From the NCBI GenBank assembly GCA_033816765.1, contig CM066298.1:2356001-2420000 (forward strand): a DNA stretch of 64,000 bases, given 5' to 3'. Every line of letters begins with the position of its first letter. Within the stretch, counting starts at the first letter, position 1. This DNA comes from Nothopassalora personata (lineage: Eukaryota; Ascomycota; Dothideomycetes; Mycosphaerellales; Mycosphaerellaceae). A model generated the notes under the pieces. It was not told the origin of the DNA and did not search any database. It saw only the letters and a program-made list of their open reading frames with translations. Shown here in pieces: positions 43,153 to 53,059 of this stretch. Both the position numbers and the translations under genes were made by a program.

Positions 43153-45336
43153 ATGTTTGCTCTCAAAATCGCTGCGGCGGCGGCTGCTGCATGTGTTGTG
43201 TCTACGGCTGCGGTGGACATTACTGTCAAAGCTAGCGGTGGCAACTCTACCATTCACAAAGGTCAACCTTATGGATATGGCTTCTTGCACGAGGTATGTA
43301 ACGTCCAACTGATCACCTCATCGGTGCTAACAAGTTACCTCTAGGACATCAACAACAGCGGTGACGGCGGCATATACGCCGAGCTCATACGCAATCGAGC
43401 GTTCCAATTCAGCGAAAAGTTCCCAGTGAACGAGACTCTCAATGCCTACTTCCCAATCAACGGCGCCGGTCTGAGCGTTGTATTCCCAGAACAGCCACTA
43501 TCGAAAGCACTCCCTGCCAATCTTCGGGTCAAGGCCGGCAATAGCAGTGGACCGGTGGGTTTCGAGAATGAAGGATACTGGGGCATGGACGTTAAGCAAC
43601 AGACATACACTGGATCTTTCTGGGTCAAGGGTGCTTATAACGGCTGTTTCACTGCTTCTCTGAAGTCAAATTTGACGGATGACGTGTTCGGATCAATCCA
43701 AATTCCATCGAAGGCTGTGGCGGATGATTGGGTTGAGCACGAGTTCGAGCTGGTACCCGAGAAGGATGCACCGAACTCGAACAATACCTTTGCTGTCACG
43801 TTTGACCCAGCTGGGGCTGCCGGAGGATGCCTTGACTTCAACTTGATCAGCTTGTTCCCACCTACCTACAAGGGCCGCAAGAACGGTCTCCGTATCGACA
43901 TTGCGGAGGCTCTGGCTGGACTGAACCCTACGTTCCTGAGATTCCCAGGTGGCAATATGCTGGAAGGTCTCACAAACTCGACCTACTGGGACTGGAAGGA
44001 TACTCTTGGCCCGCTTCGCGAACGCCCTGGCTTCCAAGGTGTCTGGGGATATCAGCAAACTCATGGACTTGGCATAATGGAGTACCTCTACTGGGCCGAG
44101 GACATGGGCCTTGAGGCCGTTATCGGTGTCTGGGCGGGACTTGCGCTCGACGGCAATGTTACTTCTGAGGAAGACCTTCAGCCTTTCATCGACGACGCCT
44201 TGAACCAAATTGAGCTCATCCGTGGTCCTGCGAACAGCACCTGGGGCGCACGCCGCGCCGAGTTGGGGCATCCCGAGCCATTCGAGCTGAACTACGTCGA
44301 AATCGGCAACGAAGACTGGCTCGAAGGTTACCCCGAAGGCTGGGAAGCGTACAAATCCTATCGCCTCCCGCGCTTCTACCAGGCTATCACCACAGCGTAC
44401 CCCGACATCCAAGTCATCGCATCCGCCGCCACCTCTGACCCAGCCTCAGAAGGCGCGACCACCGGCCCAAGCACCAACGTCACCGATCGCCTCAACTTCA
44501 ACAACACCCCTGGCGTAATCGGCGATTACCACCCCTACCGCGAACCAGACGAACTCGTAATCGAATTCGACCGCTTCGACAACGACATCGGCCATATCAT
44601 TGGCGAAACCGCAGCAACGCACGTCAACGACGCGCCTAAACCACGCTGGGACCACGGTCTCTACAAGTTCCCCTGGTGGATCGGTTCCGTCGGCGAGGCT
44701 GTCTCCCTCATTGGGTACGAGAGGAACAGTGACCGCATCCCAGGCACTTTCTACGCTCCAGTCCTGAGAAATATGAATCGCTGGCAGTGGGCCATCACCA
44801 TAATCCAGTTCGCCGCGGACCCGGCTCTTACTACACGATCCACCAGCTGGTATATCTGGTCGCTGTTCGCCCATCATCCCATCACCGAAACACTCCCTAC
44901 CGAAGGTACCTATGGTCCCGTGTACTGGGGTGCTGGCAAGGACTCCAACCGGAATGATGCGTTAGTGTGGAAGGGTGCGGTATACAACACCACCAACGGC
45001 GAAGCAATCCCTATCTCCATCTCTTTCGAGGGTCTTGCTTCCGGAACGACGGCGAATCTCACGGTTCTCACGAACCCGGGTGGCGATCCTTATGCTGTGA
45101 ACAATCCGTTCACGGGTGTGAACATTGTTAATACGACTTCGACGATCGTTACGGCGAGCGAAGGTGGGGTCTATGAGTTCGAGTTGCCGGAGTTGAGTGT
45201 AGCTGTTCTCGACACGGAAGTCGGCCGAGGAGGAAGTGATGATTCTACTCCAGCGACGTTTGATCCGCCGGTGTATAGCGGTCGTGGGAGGAGGTATAAG
45301 AAGTCACTAGTTTCCAGGCTCACACTTGAGAGATAG
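43153..45336 (+). CDS. abfA: Secreted alpha-L-arabinofuranosidase, GH51
   Basis: Exons 43153-43293 and 43345-45336, with a 51-bp intron (GTATGT donor, CTAAC branch), give 710 residues. A signal peptide opens the protein (MFALKIAAAAAAACVVSTAA). The GH51 layout follows: YGYGFLHEDINNSGDGGIYAE, a carbohydrate-binding-like N-terminal region, then the barrel with FLRFPGGNMLEG, WGYQQTHGLGIMEYLYWAEDM and NYVEIGNEDW, whose Glu before Asp is the expected acid/base. The nucleophile is probably in GHIIGETAA. The C-terminal beta domain ends in a basic tail. The enzyme removes arabinose side chains from plant arabinoxylan and arabinan outside the cell. Several N-glycosylation sequons fit secretion. Confidence 0.95.
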
Positions 45337-46167
45337 TGTAGAATTTTAGGTTGGACTTCCTTAGGCGAAATGCCTCTTCTTTCGAAAGTTGTATCCTTCT
45401 AGCTCAAATATCACCCTATCATGTAGGCGATATCCGTCAATGCCCACCCATTAGTGGAGAAAGCCTAGAGTTGTGTTTGCTACATTTCTACCGCAGAAGT
45501 ATCCGCGGTTGGCCGTTATTTCCGACACGCCTATCTACCTCTTATACTATAATACAGCAAAACTGCTTTCTGAACCACATGAAGCACGAGACCAACAACG
45601 ACGTTGAGAAACTTATTGATACTTTGAGGTCATCGTCTTCGATGCCACTTGATGGACTTCGCTGATTGATTTACATTTACAGGTGGATACACACGCTGTG
45701 CCAATATGTACACGTGTTTGCTTGCGCAAGCATTTAGATCATCGAATGTGAGTAAATACCAAAGAACGCACTAGTAGACTCTAATTGCGCAAGTGAGTAT
45801 ACGCAGTCTTTTGTTGCCTTCGGGTGGCGACGGCTGATCTCAACACCACTCAGTGGCTGGGACCTGCGAATCACTTTGCTGGCTGGAATGTAGGGAGAAC
45901 ACTCGGGTTCCACCTTGTCTCAAGGCCGGGCAGATGAGCAGTCAGTGAACGGCTATCGCGTTTTCAAACGGTACTTTCAACAACATGGCATCGTTCTCCA
46001 CGGACACGGAACCTCGAATTACCTCACAAGAGCAATCGAATAATAAAGTTTCGAGACCTGCTTGCATCAGTAGTCAAGCTGTCCTCCTCCAGCGTCTCGG
46101 TGTCTATACTTGGAGTGAATGACCAGGACACAACCACCGACGACTTAGCAGCCGCTCGATACTTCAA
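45337..46167. other. Intergenic after abfA
   Basis: Ordinary composition, no gene recognised. A 104-codon plus-strand frame at 45351-45665 carries no motif and lies in the presumed 3' UTR of abfA. Confidence 0.5.
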
Positions 46168-47309
46168 CACTTGATGGTAACCACTTGATGGGTGATGCAT
46201 GTGTCTTGATTTGTTGTGTCTACGAAGGAAAAAAGGCAGCTATATATACCTAGCTTGTGTACGGGCACGGACCTATAGCCTATCCACTTCAAGTCACCCC
46301 CTCGTGCCTGTCACATGCTGTTATACGTATGCTGCTATCTAAGCTAAAGCTCTTAATTAGCAGTAGTTGTTTATTTATCTACGTTAAAGACTAAGTATCT
46401 AAGCTCTTATATTAGCCGTAGTTATTTATTTATCTACCTAAGCCTAATTAGACTCTTAATTAGTAGTAGTTGTTTGTTTATTTTTTATTGCCTAGGTTAC
46501 GGTTATTATATTAAAGCCTTTAATTAGCTATTTAGTATTATAGGTTAGTCTTAGTATAGGAGATATATTTACTTACTACATATAATAGTATTCTTATAAC
46601 TCGAGTCCTCCTCTCTTTAGACCTATATAATATATCGTAGTAGCTTATTACGTTATAAGACTACCTTAATATCAACGCTCTAAATTACGTAATTACTACT
46701 ATTTGCCTTTTACTTACTTATAGTATAGCCTATATTAGCGGTAGCTATGTTTACTAGTAACTCGAGTCGCGTCGCGTCCTTTTAAGTTAGTATTTATATA
46801 TCGCCGTGCTCCCTACTTCTTAGGCGGGTGTTATTTACGATAGTAAGGAGGAAGGTAGATCGTACGGAAGTACGTAAGGGTGTATAACTACTTAATAGTA
46901 ACTACTTAATAGGTAATGTATATATCTTAATTTATTATGTTTATAAAGGAAAAAAGGTAGCTATATATAGCTAGCTTATGTACGGGTACGGACCTTTAAC
47001 CTATTTACTTTATGTTACTCCCTCGTGTCTATTATGTACTATTATATATACGCTACTACCTAAGCTAAAGCTCTTAATTAGTAGTAGTTATATATCTATC
47101 TACGTTAAAGCTAAAGTATCTAAGCTCTTATATTAGCTATAGTTATTATTTATCTACGTTAAAGCCTAAGTATCTAAGTCTACTTAATAGTAACCACTTC
47201 ATAGGTAATGCATGTGTCTTAATTTGTTGTGTCTATGAAGGAAGAAAGGCAGCTATATATAGCTAGCTTCTGTACGGGCACGGACATATAACCCATTCAC
47301 TTCAAGTTC
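46168..47309 (+). repeat. Three direct copies of a small repeat; the middle is RIP-mutated
   Basis: Copies begin near 46168, 46888 and 47180. Shared landmarks are a start like CACTTGATGGTAACCACTT, then GAAGGAAAAAAGGCAGCTAT and GTACGGGCACGGACC. The first two extend further, through TCTAAGCTAAAGCTCTTAAT, to about 46440 and 47175; the third is truncated near 47309. The first 165 bp and the whole third copy keep normal CA/TG content. Everything from about 46335 to 47175 is heavily RIP-mutated. The arrangement recalls LTRs around a short noncoding body (a TRIM-like element) followed by a partial copy. No coding motif is seen. Confidence 0.65.
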
Positions 47310-48590
47310 AACGACCTCTTGATATCCACGAACTGACGCAAGTTCTTCATCACTGCGGCTGGATGAATCGGCCTTGGCCCGGAAGGGACGACTATCGGTG
47401 ATATTATCGTAGTACTCCTCGGTGATGGTACGCCATCTGTACTCCGACCTCCACGAGATCATTAACCAGTGCTATGCACACAAAATCATGGATGGCGAAA
47501 TCATACAGGAAGTAGGAATGGGGCCTGAAGACATGCTACCTTCAAGATGATCTGACGGTAGCTGCTATCAGTGTACTCTGAGTCCAGCCGCTAATCTGAC
47601 AGCTGTTATGCCACATGTTCCTGCTATGCTCGATGCATTTCTCCCACGACATTGCTGCCCTCGCCGGATTGGGTCAAATTGTCGCAACAATCGATACCAG
47701 GCTCTTTGACAGCCCTTTGAAGTCTTTGCGTCTTCTTCTTAACAAGTCACAATGCCCTTCTGTCATTGACCTGCAAGAAAGCCCTTTGTCTCGTTGTGTC
47801 GAACAATGCCTCTGACAAGACATATAACACTCCTGTTCTGCCTCTGTCTCATCTGCTCATCAGCACCCCATCAGAAACCCCACCAGCCCTCAAAGTGACC
47901 CGGCGCAATAATCATCCGTCCAGCCACAACTGGACCTGGTAAGTCCTCGCACCACTCCAACGCCCCGCCCACAACTGGAGCAAGGTAGAGTTCAAACGGC
48001 ACACGACAAAGGAATGGAATGTGAGTGCCTCACCGCTAACACTTCTTAGACAACATCGAACCAAGCCATCCACGAAGCAGACCACCGGACGAACAGATCG
48101 ACCTAGCGTGCAGTCTTTCGCCGAGGAGATTGTTAGACACGTGTATACTTGCCTGCTTGAAAGGTGCTTTGCTTTGTTGGATGTTGCTGCGGGTCCCATC
48201 TTGATTACAGACGCTTTGTTCTAGGATCGCCACGCCTTCTCTACGCCACTACTCATCCCAACTCTCTTTCGCTGCTGACCATGGGTAACGATATGATTGC
48301 GTGTCCCTTTTTGATTCGACACGTAGGCTGTAGTCCTGCTTGGGTTACGACGAAGGGTGGTTGAGGGAGCGTGCGCTGGGAGTTACTGATCATGCTACAC
48401 TTGATCCTTACCTTTTTTTCATCGGCCTTTCGCTGAGGCGAGGAGGTCGGAGAAGAAATTCGAAGGCTACACTCTTGGTATCGCGACCTCTTTGCTCTCG
48501 TAAGGACAAGCATGCAAACGGCACACCGTAGCTTGCCGCCTTGTGCAAGGCCAGCAACTCCATTGGCTTACCGCTTTGTTACTCACATTG
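47310..48590. other. Gene-remnant territory, nothing assignable
   Basis: Normal base composition. Short frames on both strands, among them a minus frame ending at 47253 (RTITEEYYDNITDSRPFRAK) and a plus frame 47615-47815. None shows a known family. Confidence 0.4.
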
Positions 48591-48599
48591 CCAGATCAT

Positions 48600-49455
48600 C
48601 ATTTGTTTCCATTCTCGATTTTGCAATCGAGGGGAGAGCGGCTCTGAACAGGGCAGTGCCTGGTAGTTAATATTCCACCTCTCCGTCGCGGAAAATCTAT
48701 TTCAATTTGTGACCGCAAATACCACAGCACGTTGGGGTCTCCTAGAATAACTTTCGAGCAATTGAACTTCACGACCAAGAACACCATCAGATTCGTGAAC
48801 CCCTGAAACGATCAGACGTGAACGACGACCTCGAAGCAGAGCCCGTACTACTTCCAAGAATCAATGAGCCGCAAGGATAAGTCGTCGCTCTATCCGTCTT
48901 CTAATTTCCCCCATTCACAGATCTTAGAACATCTCTGCTGGATGAATCACCGGCATAGAGCAAAATCGTCGATGATACCACGTCTGATGGGCTTTCGGCA
49001 ACGCATTCTCATCTTTCCATTGTATCATTTTTCCATTTCTCTACCGCCTGGGAGCGGCCCAAGGATACGCTCGTCCAGGTTAGGATTAATCTAGGACAGG
49101 GAAGCGAGCTTCTGTACAGGCCGCGTATGACGTCTATGCCTTTCAACACGTTGTCAATACTAACCCACGGTATGCGTTCAGTATCGCTGAACAATTTGCC
49201 ACACTTGTCAACACCAAATTCGATGACTTCAGTAAAACTGCCGCGCGTACTTCCTCGCTTAATCAGTGCATTGAGTGGGCGTGAGATCAGTCTGGCAGTG
49301 AAATTAGGGACCCCCAGGGAGCCCTTTCAAGCCTCCAAACCCGCCATGCGAAGATTATTGACAATGTCGTCTAGAGAATTCTCTACAGGAGGATCGTCTG
49401 CATTCTTTACAGGATGGTTAACACGTATCCCTTGTTATTTCGTCGGCTATCATAA
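48600..49455 (+). pseudogene. Broken multi-exon gene of unknown family
   Basis: A plus-strand frame ends WERPKDTLVQ at 49078. Across a possible 41-bp intron (49079-49119, GTTAGG...TACAG) it continues AAYDVYAFQHVVNTNPRY, through SIAEQFATLVNTKFDDF, to CIEWA. It then meets TGA (49282-49284) and TAG (49372-49374) but stays in the same frame as protein-like sequence until TAA at 49453-49455. Both stops could come from single C-to-T or G-to-A changes. Upstream, SILDFAIEGRAALNRAVPG near 48608-48665 and FRAIELHDQEHHQIREPL near 48755-48810 may be earlier exons. No domain is recognised. Confidence 0.4.
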
Positions 49456-50257
49456 GCCAGCTTAGACTTTTAGGAAAAGCCGTCTCTGTGGCAAGAAGGC
49501 GACGGGTGACCCTAGATGCGGCTCGAAAATTATTCCATCGCTGTCGTTACCCCATCTCAAGAATCTCGTGTATTGGCCCGTGGTGTTATATGCTAGGAGG
49601 AGACCTATCATGAAGGCATTACGCCCGTGACCAAATAGAACAATCCACATTCCAAGAGTATTGCGTAATTAGTCATGAACAGCACAGCACACCTTGTCGA
49701 GCGAATTCCGGGTCTTCTGCTCAACATTTGTAAAAGGTTCAAAGCGACGGGCAATCTCCTGTAGGCTGACAGGTCGGTCACTTCATAATATCGTTGCTGT
49801 TTTGTGACGGGATACCCGTCTGGCAGTGCCTGGCACCAAGAATCTACCTCTATAGCTGCCGTCTGTTCCCGTGTGACGACGACTAGGCAGGTCTCCAGAC
49901 CATTCCAGGAAGATGATGTGCTTCCTCTCGTGGTGACGATCAAGCTGATCAATTGGTGAGTGTTGCGTAGACTTTAGTGCATCATACCCGTAACCAGGCG
50001 CTCGGCACATCATATCGGGGTCCTTGGCCATCAATATGATAATTTCTGAGCTTGCGACCACTGTGCTCCCTGCGTCCTACTTGACGACCTGTGTTTGTAT
50101 CGGATTAAAGTTGATTAGAGTTTGCAAGGGCAAGTCCGAAAATGTCGGTACACATGCTATCTCCTTTGCATCCTTTGACTCGTTGTATCAATCGGACATC
50201 TGAGACAGGTACTAGATTTGCCCCAAAAGAGACCCAGCGAGTTTCTTCACATCCCGT
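49456..50257. other. Intergenic, no supported gene
   Basis: Two overlapping minus-strand frames (49608-49952 and 49783-50061) look partly protein-like (TRGSTSSSWNGLETCLVVVT) but have no recognised motif and conflict with each other. Confidence 0.4.
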
Positions 50258-51202
50258 TCAACTCAACCTCCCCCACTCCGGCCGGACCTTAACATGCTCA
50301 CGCTCCACAACCTTCCCACGATCCCACTCCCTCCCTTCACCTTTCTTGCTCCACCTTACACTCTCAACATCCCCCTCACCATCTATCGTCTTCGTGCCGC
50401 TGCCTCCCCTCTCCCACTTTCCCACCTCGTCTTCTGTAAAGCCCGCAGCGCGTAATCTCTCGGCGCCAGACTTCCTCCACTTCTCTCGATCCCGCATGGC
50501 TTCCAGCGCCATCTCCCAGTCGTCGTTATTACCATCTTCATCGTCGTCGTCGAGCGCGACGTCTTCCTTCGGGTCGTAACTCGAGTCGAAGCGCGCGTCT
50601 ATGTTGGACTCTTTGTGTGCGCCGCGACCTCGTGCGCGGGACTTTGTTGATGTCTTGGGCCCGATGATGTTGTCCAGGGGGTCTGAGTCAGAGGCATCTA
50701 TGTCGTCCACATTGCCTGGGCGGTGATGTCTTCGTTCGGGTGACTTCGGCTCTCTTTTTGAGCGCTCGCAATCATCTCGTCTTGGATACCGTCCCGCTCG
50801 CCCTGATCGCTTCCCCTCCTCTCCCTTTCCTCTGCCCCTCTCCTCATGCCTCCGTCTCGCCGAATACACCTCCCTCTCCCTCCTCCCATCTTCTTTTCGC
50901 CTCTCTTTCCTTGGCGATCTCGATCTCGATCTCCTTCTCTCCTTCTCGTCACTCTTCAATCCCCTCAACCTCGCCCGACTCTCGTCCGTCCCCCTTTTCA
51001 ACAGTGCAGCATTATGACTATCCGCCTCGTTCACAATATGTCTCAAGAATCTTGTATTCGGCTTCGGTGCGTCCCGATTTCTTGGTCCGGCATTGTTCAA
51101 GAGCGATCCTAAGCCATTTGCGATGAAGCGGTTGGTGTCTTTGCGCTCGGCGTCGCGTTTGAGGATTTGGGCGACATAGTCATCGGTGATGTCGGAGGAC
51201 AT
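50258..51202 (-). CDS. Conserved RS-rich nuclear protein, probably RNA-splicing related
   Basis: The ATG at 51202 (MSSDITDDYVAQILKRDAE) gives 314 residues in one exon. The first 80 residues are well structured and look conserved (RFIANGLGSLLNN, PNTRFLRHIVNEADSHNAAL). The middle is an Arg/Ser/Glu-rich low-complexity stretch (RRRSRSRSPRKERR) typical of splicing-associated proteins. The last part is acidic and then ordered (DDWEMALEAMRDREKWRKSGAERL, ending VKVRPEWGRLS). Fungal relatives are often labelled pre-mRNA-splicing factor 38B; I am not sure that name is correct. It was probably divergent from sos7 across a short shared promoter before the transposon arrived 104 bp upstream. Confidence 0.7.
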   Translation of the reverse strand: MSSDITDDYVAQILKRDAERKDTNRFIANGLGSLLNNAGPRNRDAPKPNTRFLRHIVNEADSHNAALLKRGTDESRARLRGLKSDEKERRRSRSRSPRKERRKEDGRREREVYSARRRHEERGRGKGEEGKRSGRAGRYPRRDDCERSKREPKSPERRHHRPGNVDDIDASDSDPLDNIIGPKTSTKSRARGRGAHKESNIDARFDSSYDPKEDVALDDDDEDGNNDDWEMALEAMRDREKWRKSGAERLRAAGFTEDEVGKWERGGSGTKTIDGEGDVESVRWSKKGEGREWDRGKVVEREHVKVRPEWGRLS

Positions 51203-51306
51203 ACCCAAGAGGTTTCCGAGCGGGGAGGATGTCGCGGTGGTGGAGAGTCGTGGTGATGCAGTGGAGGTGAAGTGTCCGAGGTCAGTGGGTTAATCAAAGT
51301 TTGGCG

Positions 51307-51354
51307 GTGGCCTAGGCTTACAAAACCGGCAAATACGCGTATTCGAAATCCTCA
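51307..51354 (+). repeat. Left terminal inverted repeat of the DNA transposon
   Basis: Begins GTGGCCTAGGCTTACAAAAC and matches the reverse complement of 62739-62787, perfectly for the first 30 bases and with small gaps afterwards. Confidence 0.9.
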
Positions 51355-51859
51355 CTCGCTGCACTCGCTCTTCCTCAACAACCATCAACAATACTGCTGC
51401 GACTCGCTAACTGCTGCGACTCGCCATTGTCGCACAACAATACTGCTGCGACTCGCCATTGTCGCCTATAATCGTAGCGAGTCGCGGCGGTATTGTCGCT
51501 TCCTCCTACTGCGCAGGTGAGTTAGGCTCCTTAATAATAGTAGACAGTAAGTATTGAGGAGCTCACCTTACTTGCTATTGTTATATTATAGCGGCGGGTA
51601 TATCAACTTCTACTGCTGTTACTATTTCTTCGACTCTACACTTATCGACATGTACAAATCTAACTATAGACGACTCACTTAGCGATATTAGCCTTAGAAC
51701 AACGACAACGACAGCGACAGCGACAGCGACAGTACACCTAATCCGCGCTCACCCTTATAAACGCGGTTATTACTATAGCTTACGATAGCGTAAGTGCGAT
51801 TCCGACTCGTTAGGCGCACGTAGGTAGACTAATGTTTAAACCTATAGTACATACCGCCG

Positions 51860-52448
51860 CCCTCGTACCGCCGATACCGACGATTTCTACTACGTGAGCG
51901 AGTCGACATAGGCACAATAGCTAGGAGACTCGTAGAAGATAGACAAGGGTAGTGTAAAGGTTACAAAGAATAATTTACGTAAGTTCGACTAGGCTAGCCG
52001 TATTATAGAGACTAAAGAGGGTATATGTCTTATAGTAGACTCGCTATACTATATATACTAACTCGTATTAATAGGTGAGCCGGCTTAGACGGACTGCGAT
52101 ACGTGTAAGAGAGCTAGTGTACGCTATATAGTCTTTACTACTAATGCCGATAAGACTTGTACGTATTGTAAGCGTTACGCGAAGGCTCGCTACAACTCTC
52201 GTAAGTTAGTTAAGGAGCCTAGCGAGTCTAACGAGTCTAGCAATGGTTTATTTAAGGCTATCGAGGGTGTTTTAACTACTTCTAGCGAGGCTAGCGAGTC
52301 TAGTACTCGCCCTACTAATAATATATCGACTCGCTTAGCCGCGGCGGAGGATCGTATTTAGCAATTAGAGGGTACTATTAGCCGCTTAATTAAATTTATT
52401 AGCGGTCTACTAGGTAGCGAGTCAGTCGCTAAATTTCGCTCTTAGTAA
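51860..52448 (+). pseudogene. Transposon-borne Zn2Cys6-like protein with coiled coil, RIP-damaged
   Basis: Exon 1 ends KFD-stop-ASRIIETKEG at 52020. A 54-bp intron follows (52021-52074, GTATAT donor, TACTAAC branch, TAG acceptor). Exon 2 then reads CDTCKRASVRY at 52095-52127 and CTYCKRYAKARY at 52158-52193. Spacing is C-x2-C-x6-Y-x10-C-x2-C-x7-Y. The two Tyr codons are TAT and TAC, one G-to-A step from Cys TGT/TGC. The pattern is therefore that of a Zn(II)2Cys6 binuclear cluster with two ligands lost to RIP. A Ser/Glu-rich linker and a heptad-like segment (TRLAAAEDRI, then LEGTISRLIKFI) follow. The end is TAG/TAA at 52443-52448. The likely role is DNA binding at the element ends or regulation of transposition (inference). 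The start is uncertain. Confidence 0.65.
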
Positions 52449-52819
52449 TAATATAATATTAAGTAGTCTACCTCCTATCTATGTACTACGAGTCTATACT
52501 TCCCTCTACTTTTTCGGTCTTAGCTACCTCGTAGATAGCTCGATAATAAGCCTATTTCTCGGTGCCTTTATACGCTAGTTGTCGTTAGGTAGACTCTAAA
52601 GTAATAGCTACGAGTCTAGCTACGAGTCTAGCTATGTAATTATCGAAGTACTAGTTGCTACTATAGACTCGCTTAAGGCACTAGTTGCTACTATAGTCTC
52701 GCTTAAGGACTCCTTCTTAATCTCTCTAATTTAACTCGTAGCTAGACTCGTACGCTCTTCCTTTACCTTCTTAACCGATACTTCGCTAGCTAACGTACTT
52801 ACTAGCTTATTGCCTAAAC

Positions 52820-53016
52820 TGTAAGGGGTAGCCTAGTATCTAACCCTTACATATAGCCTTATATATAACATACGGTCGCGACCGGCTACTAAGCCGTACG
52901 TGACACGCATAAGTACACCTTACGACGCGCGATGCGTCTAGAATAAAAGGTAAGAATTAGTTTATCTACGACTAGTAGGTCGTAGGCGTGCTATATATTG
53001 CGACATCCCCTTAACA
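52820..53016 (+). repeat. 5' LTR of the nested chromovirus
   Basis: 197 bp, TG...CA ends intact; preceded by the TAAAC target duplication. Confidence 0.95.
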
Positions 53017-53059
53017 GTTCTAATTCTTCTCTTCGTTACAATCTATACACGCTATAGAG

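Noticed and set aside
50740..51112. Plus-strand Ser/Pro-rich frames opposite the RS-rich gene
   Set aside because: Complement of Arg/Glu/Ser-rich codons; no independent support.
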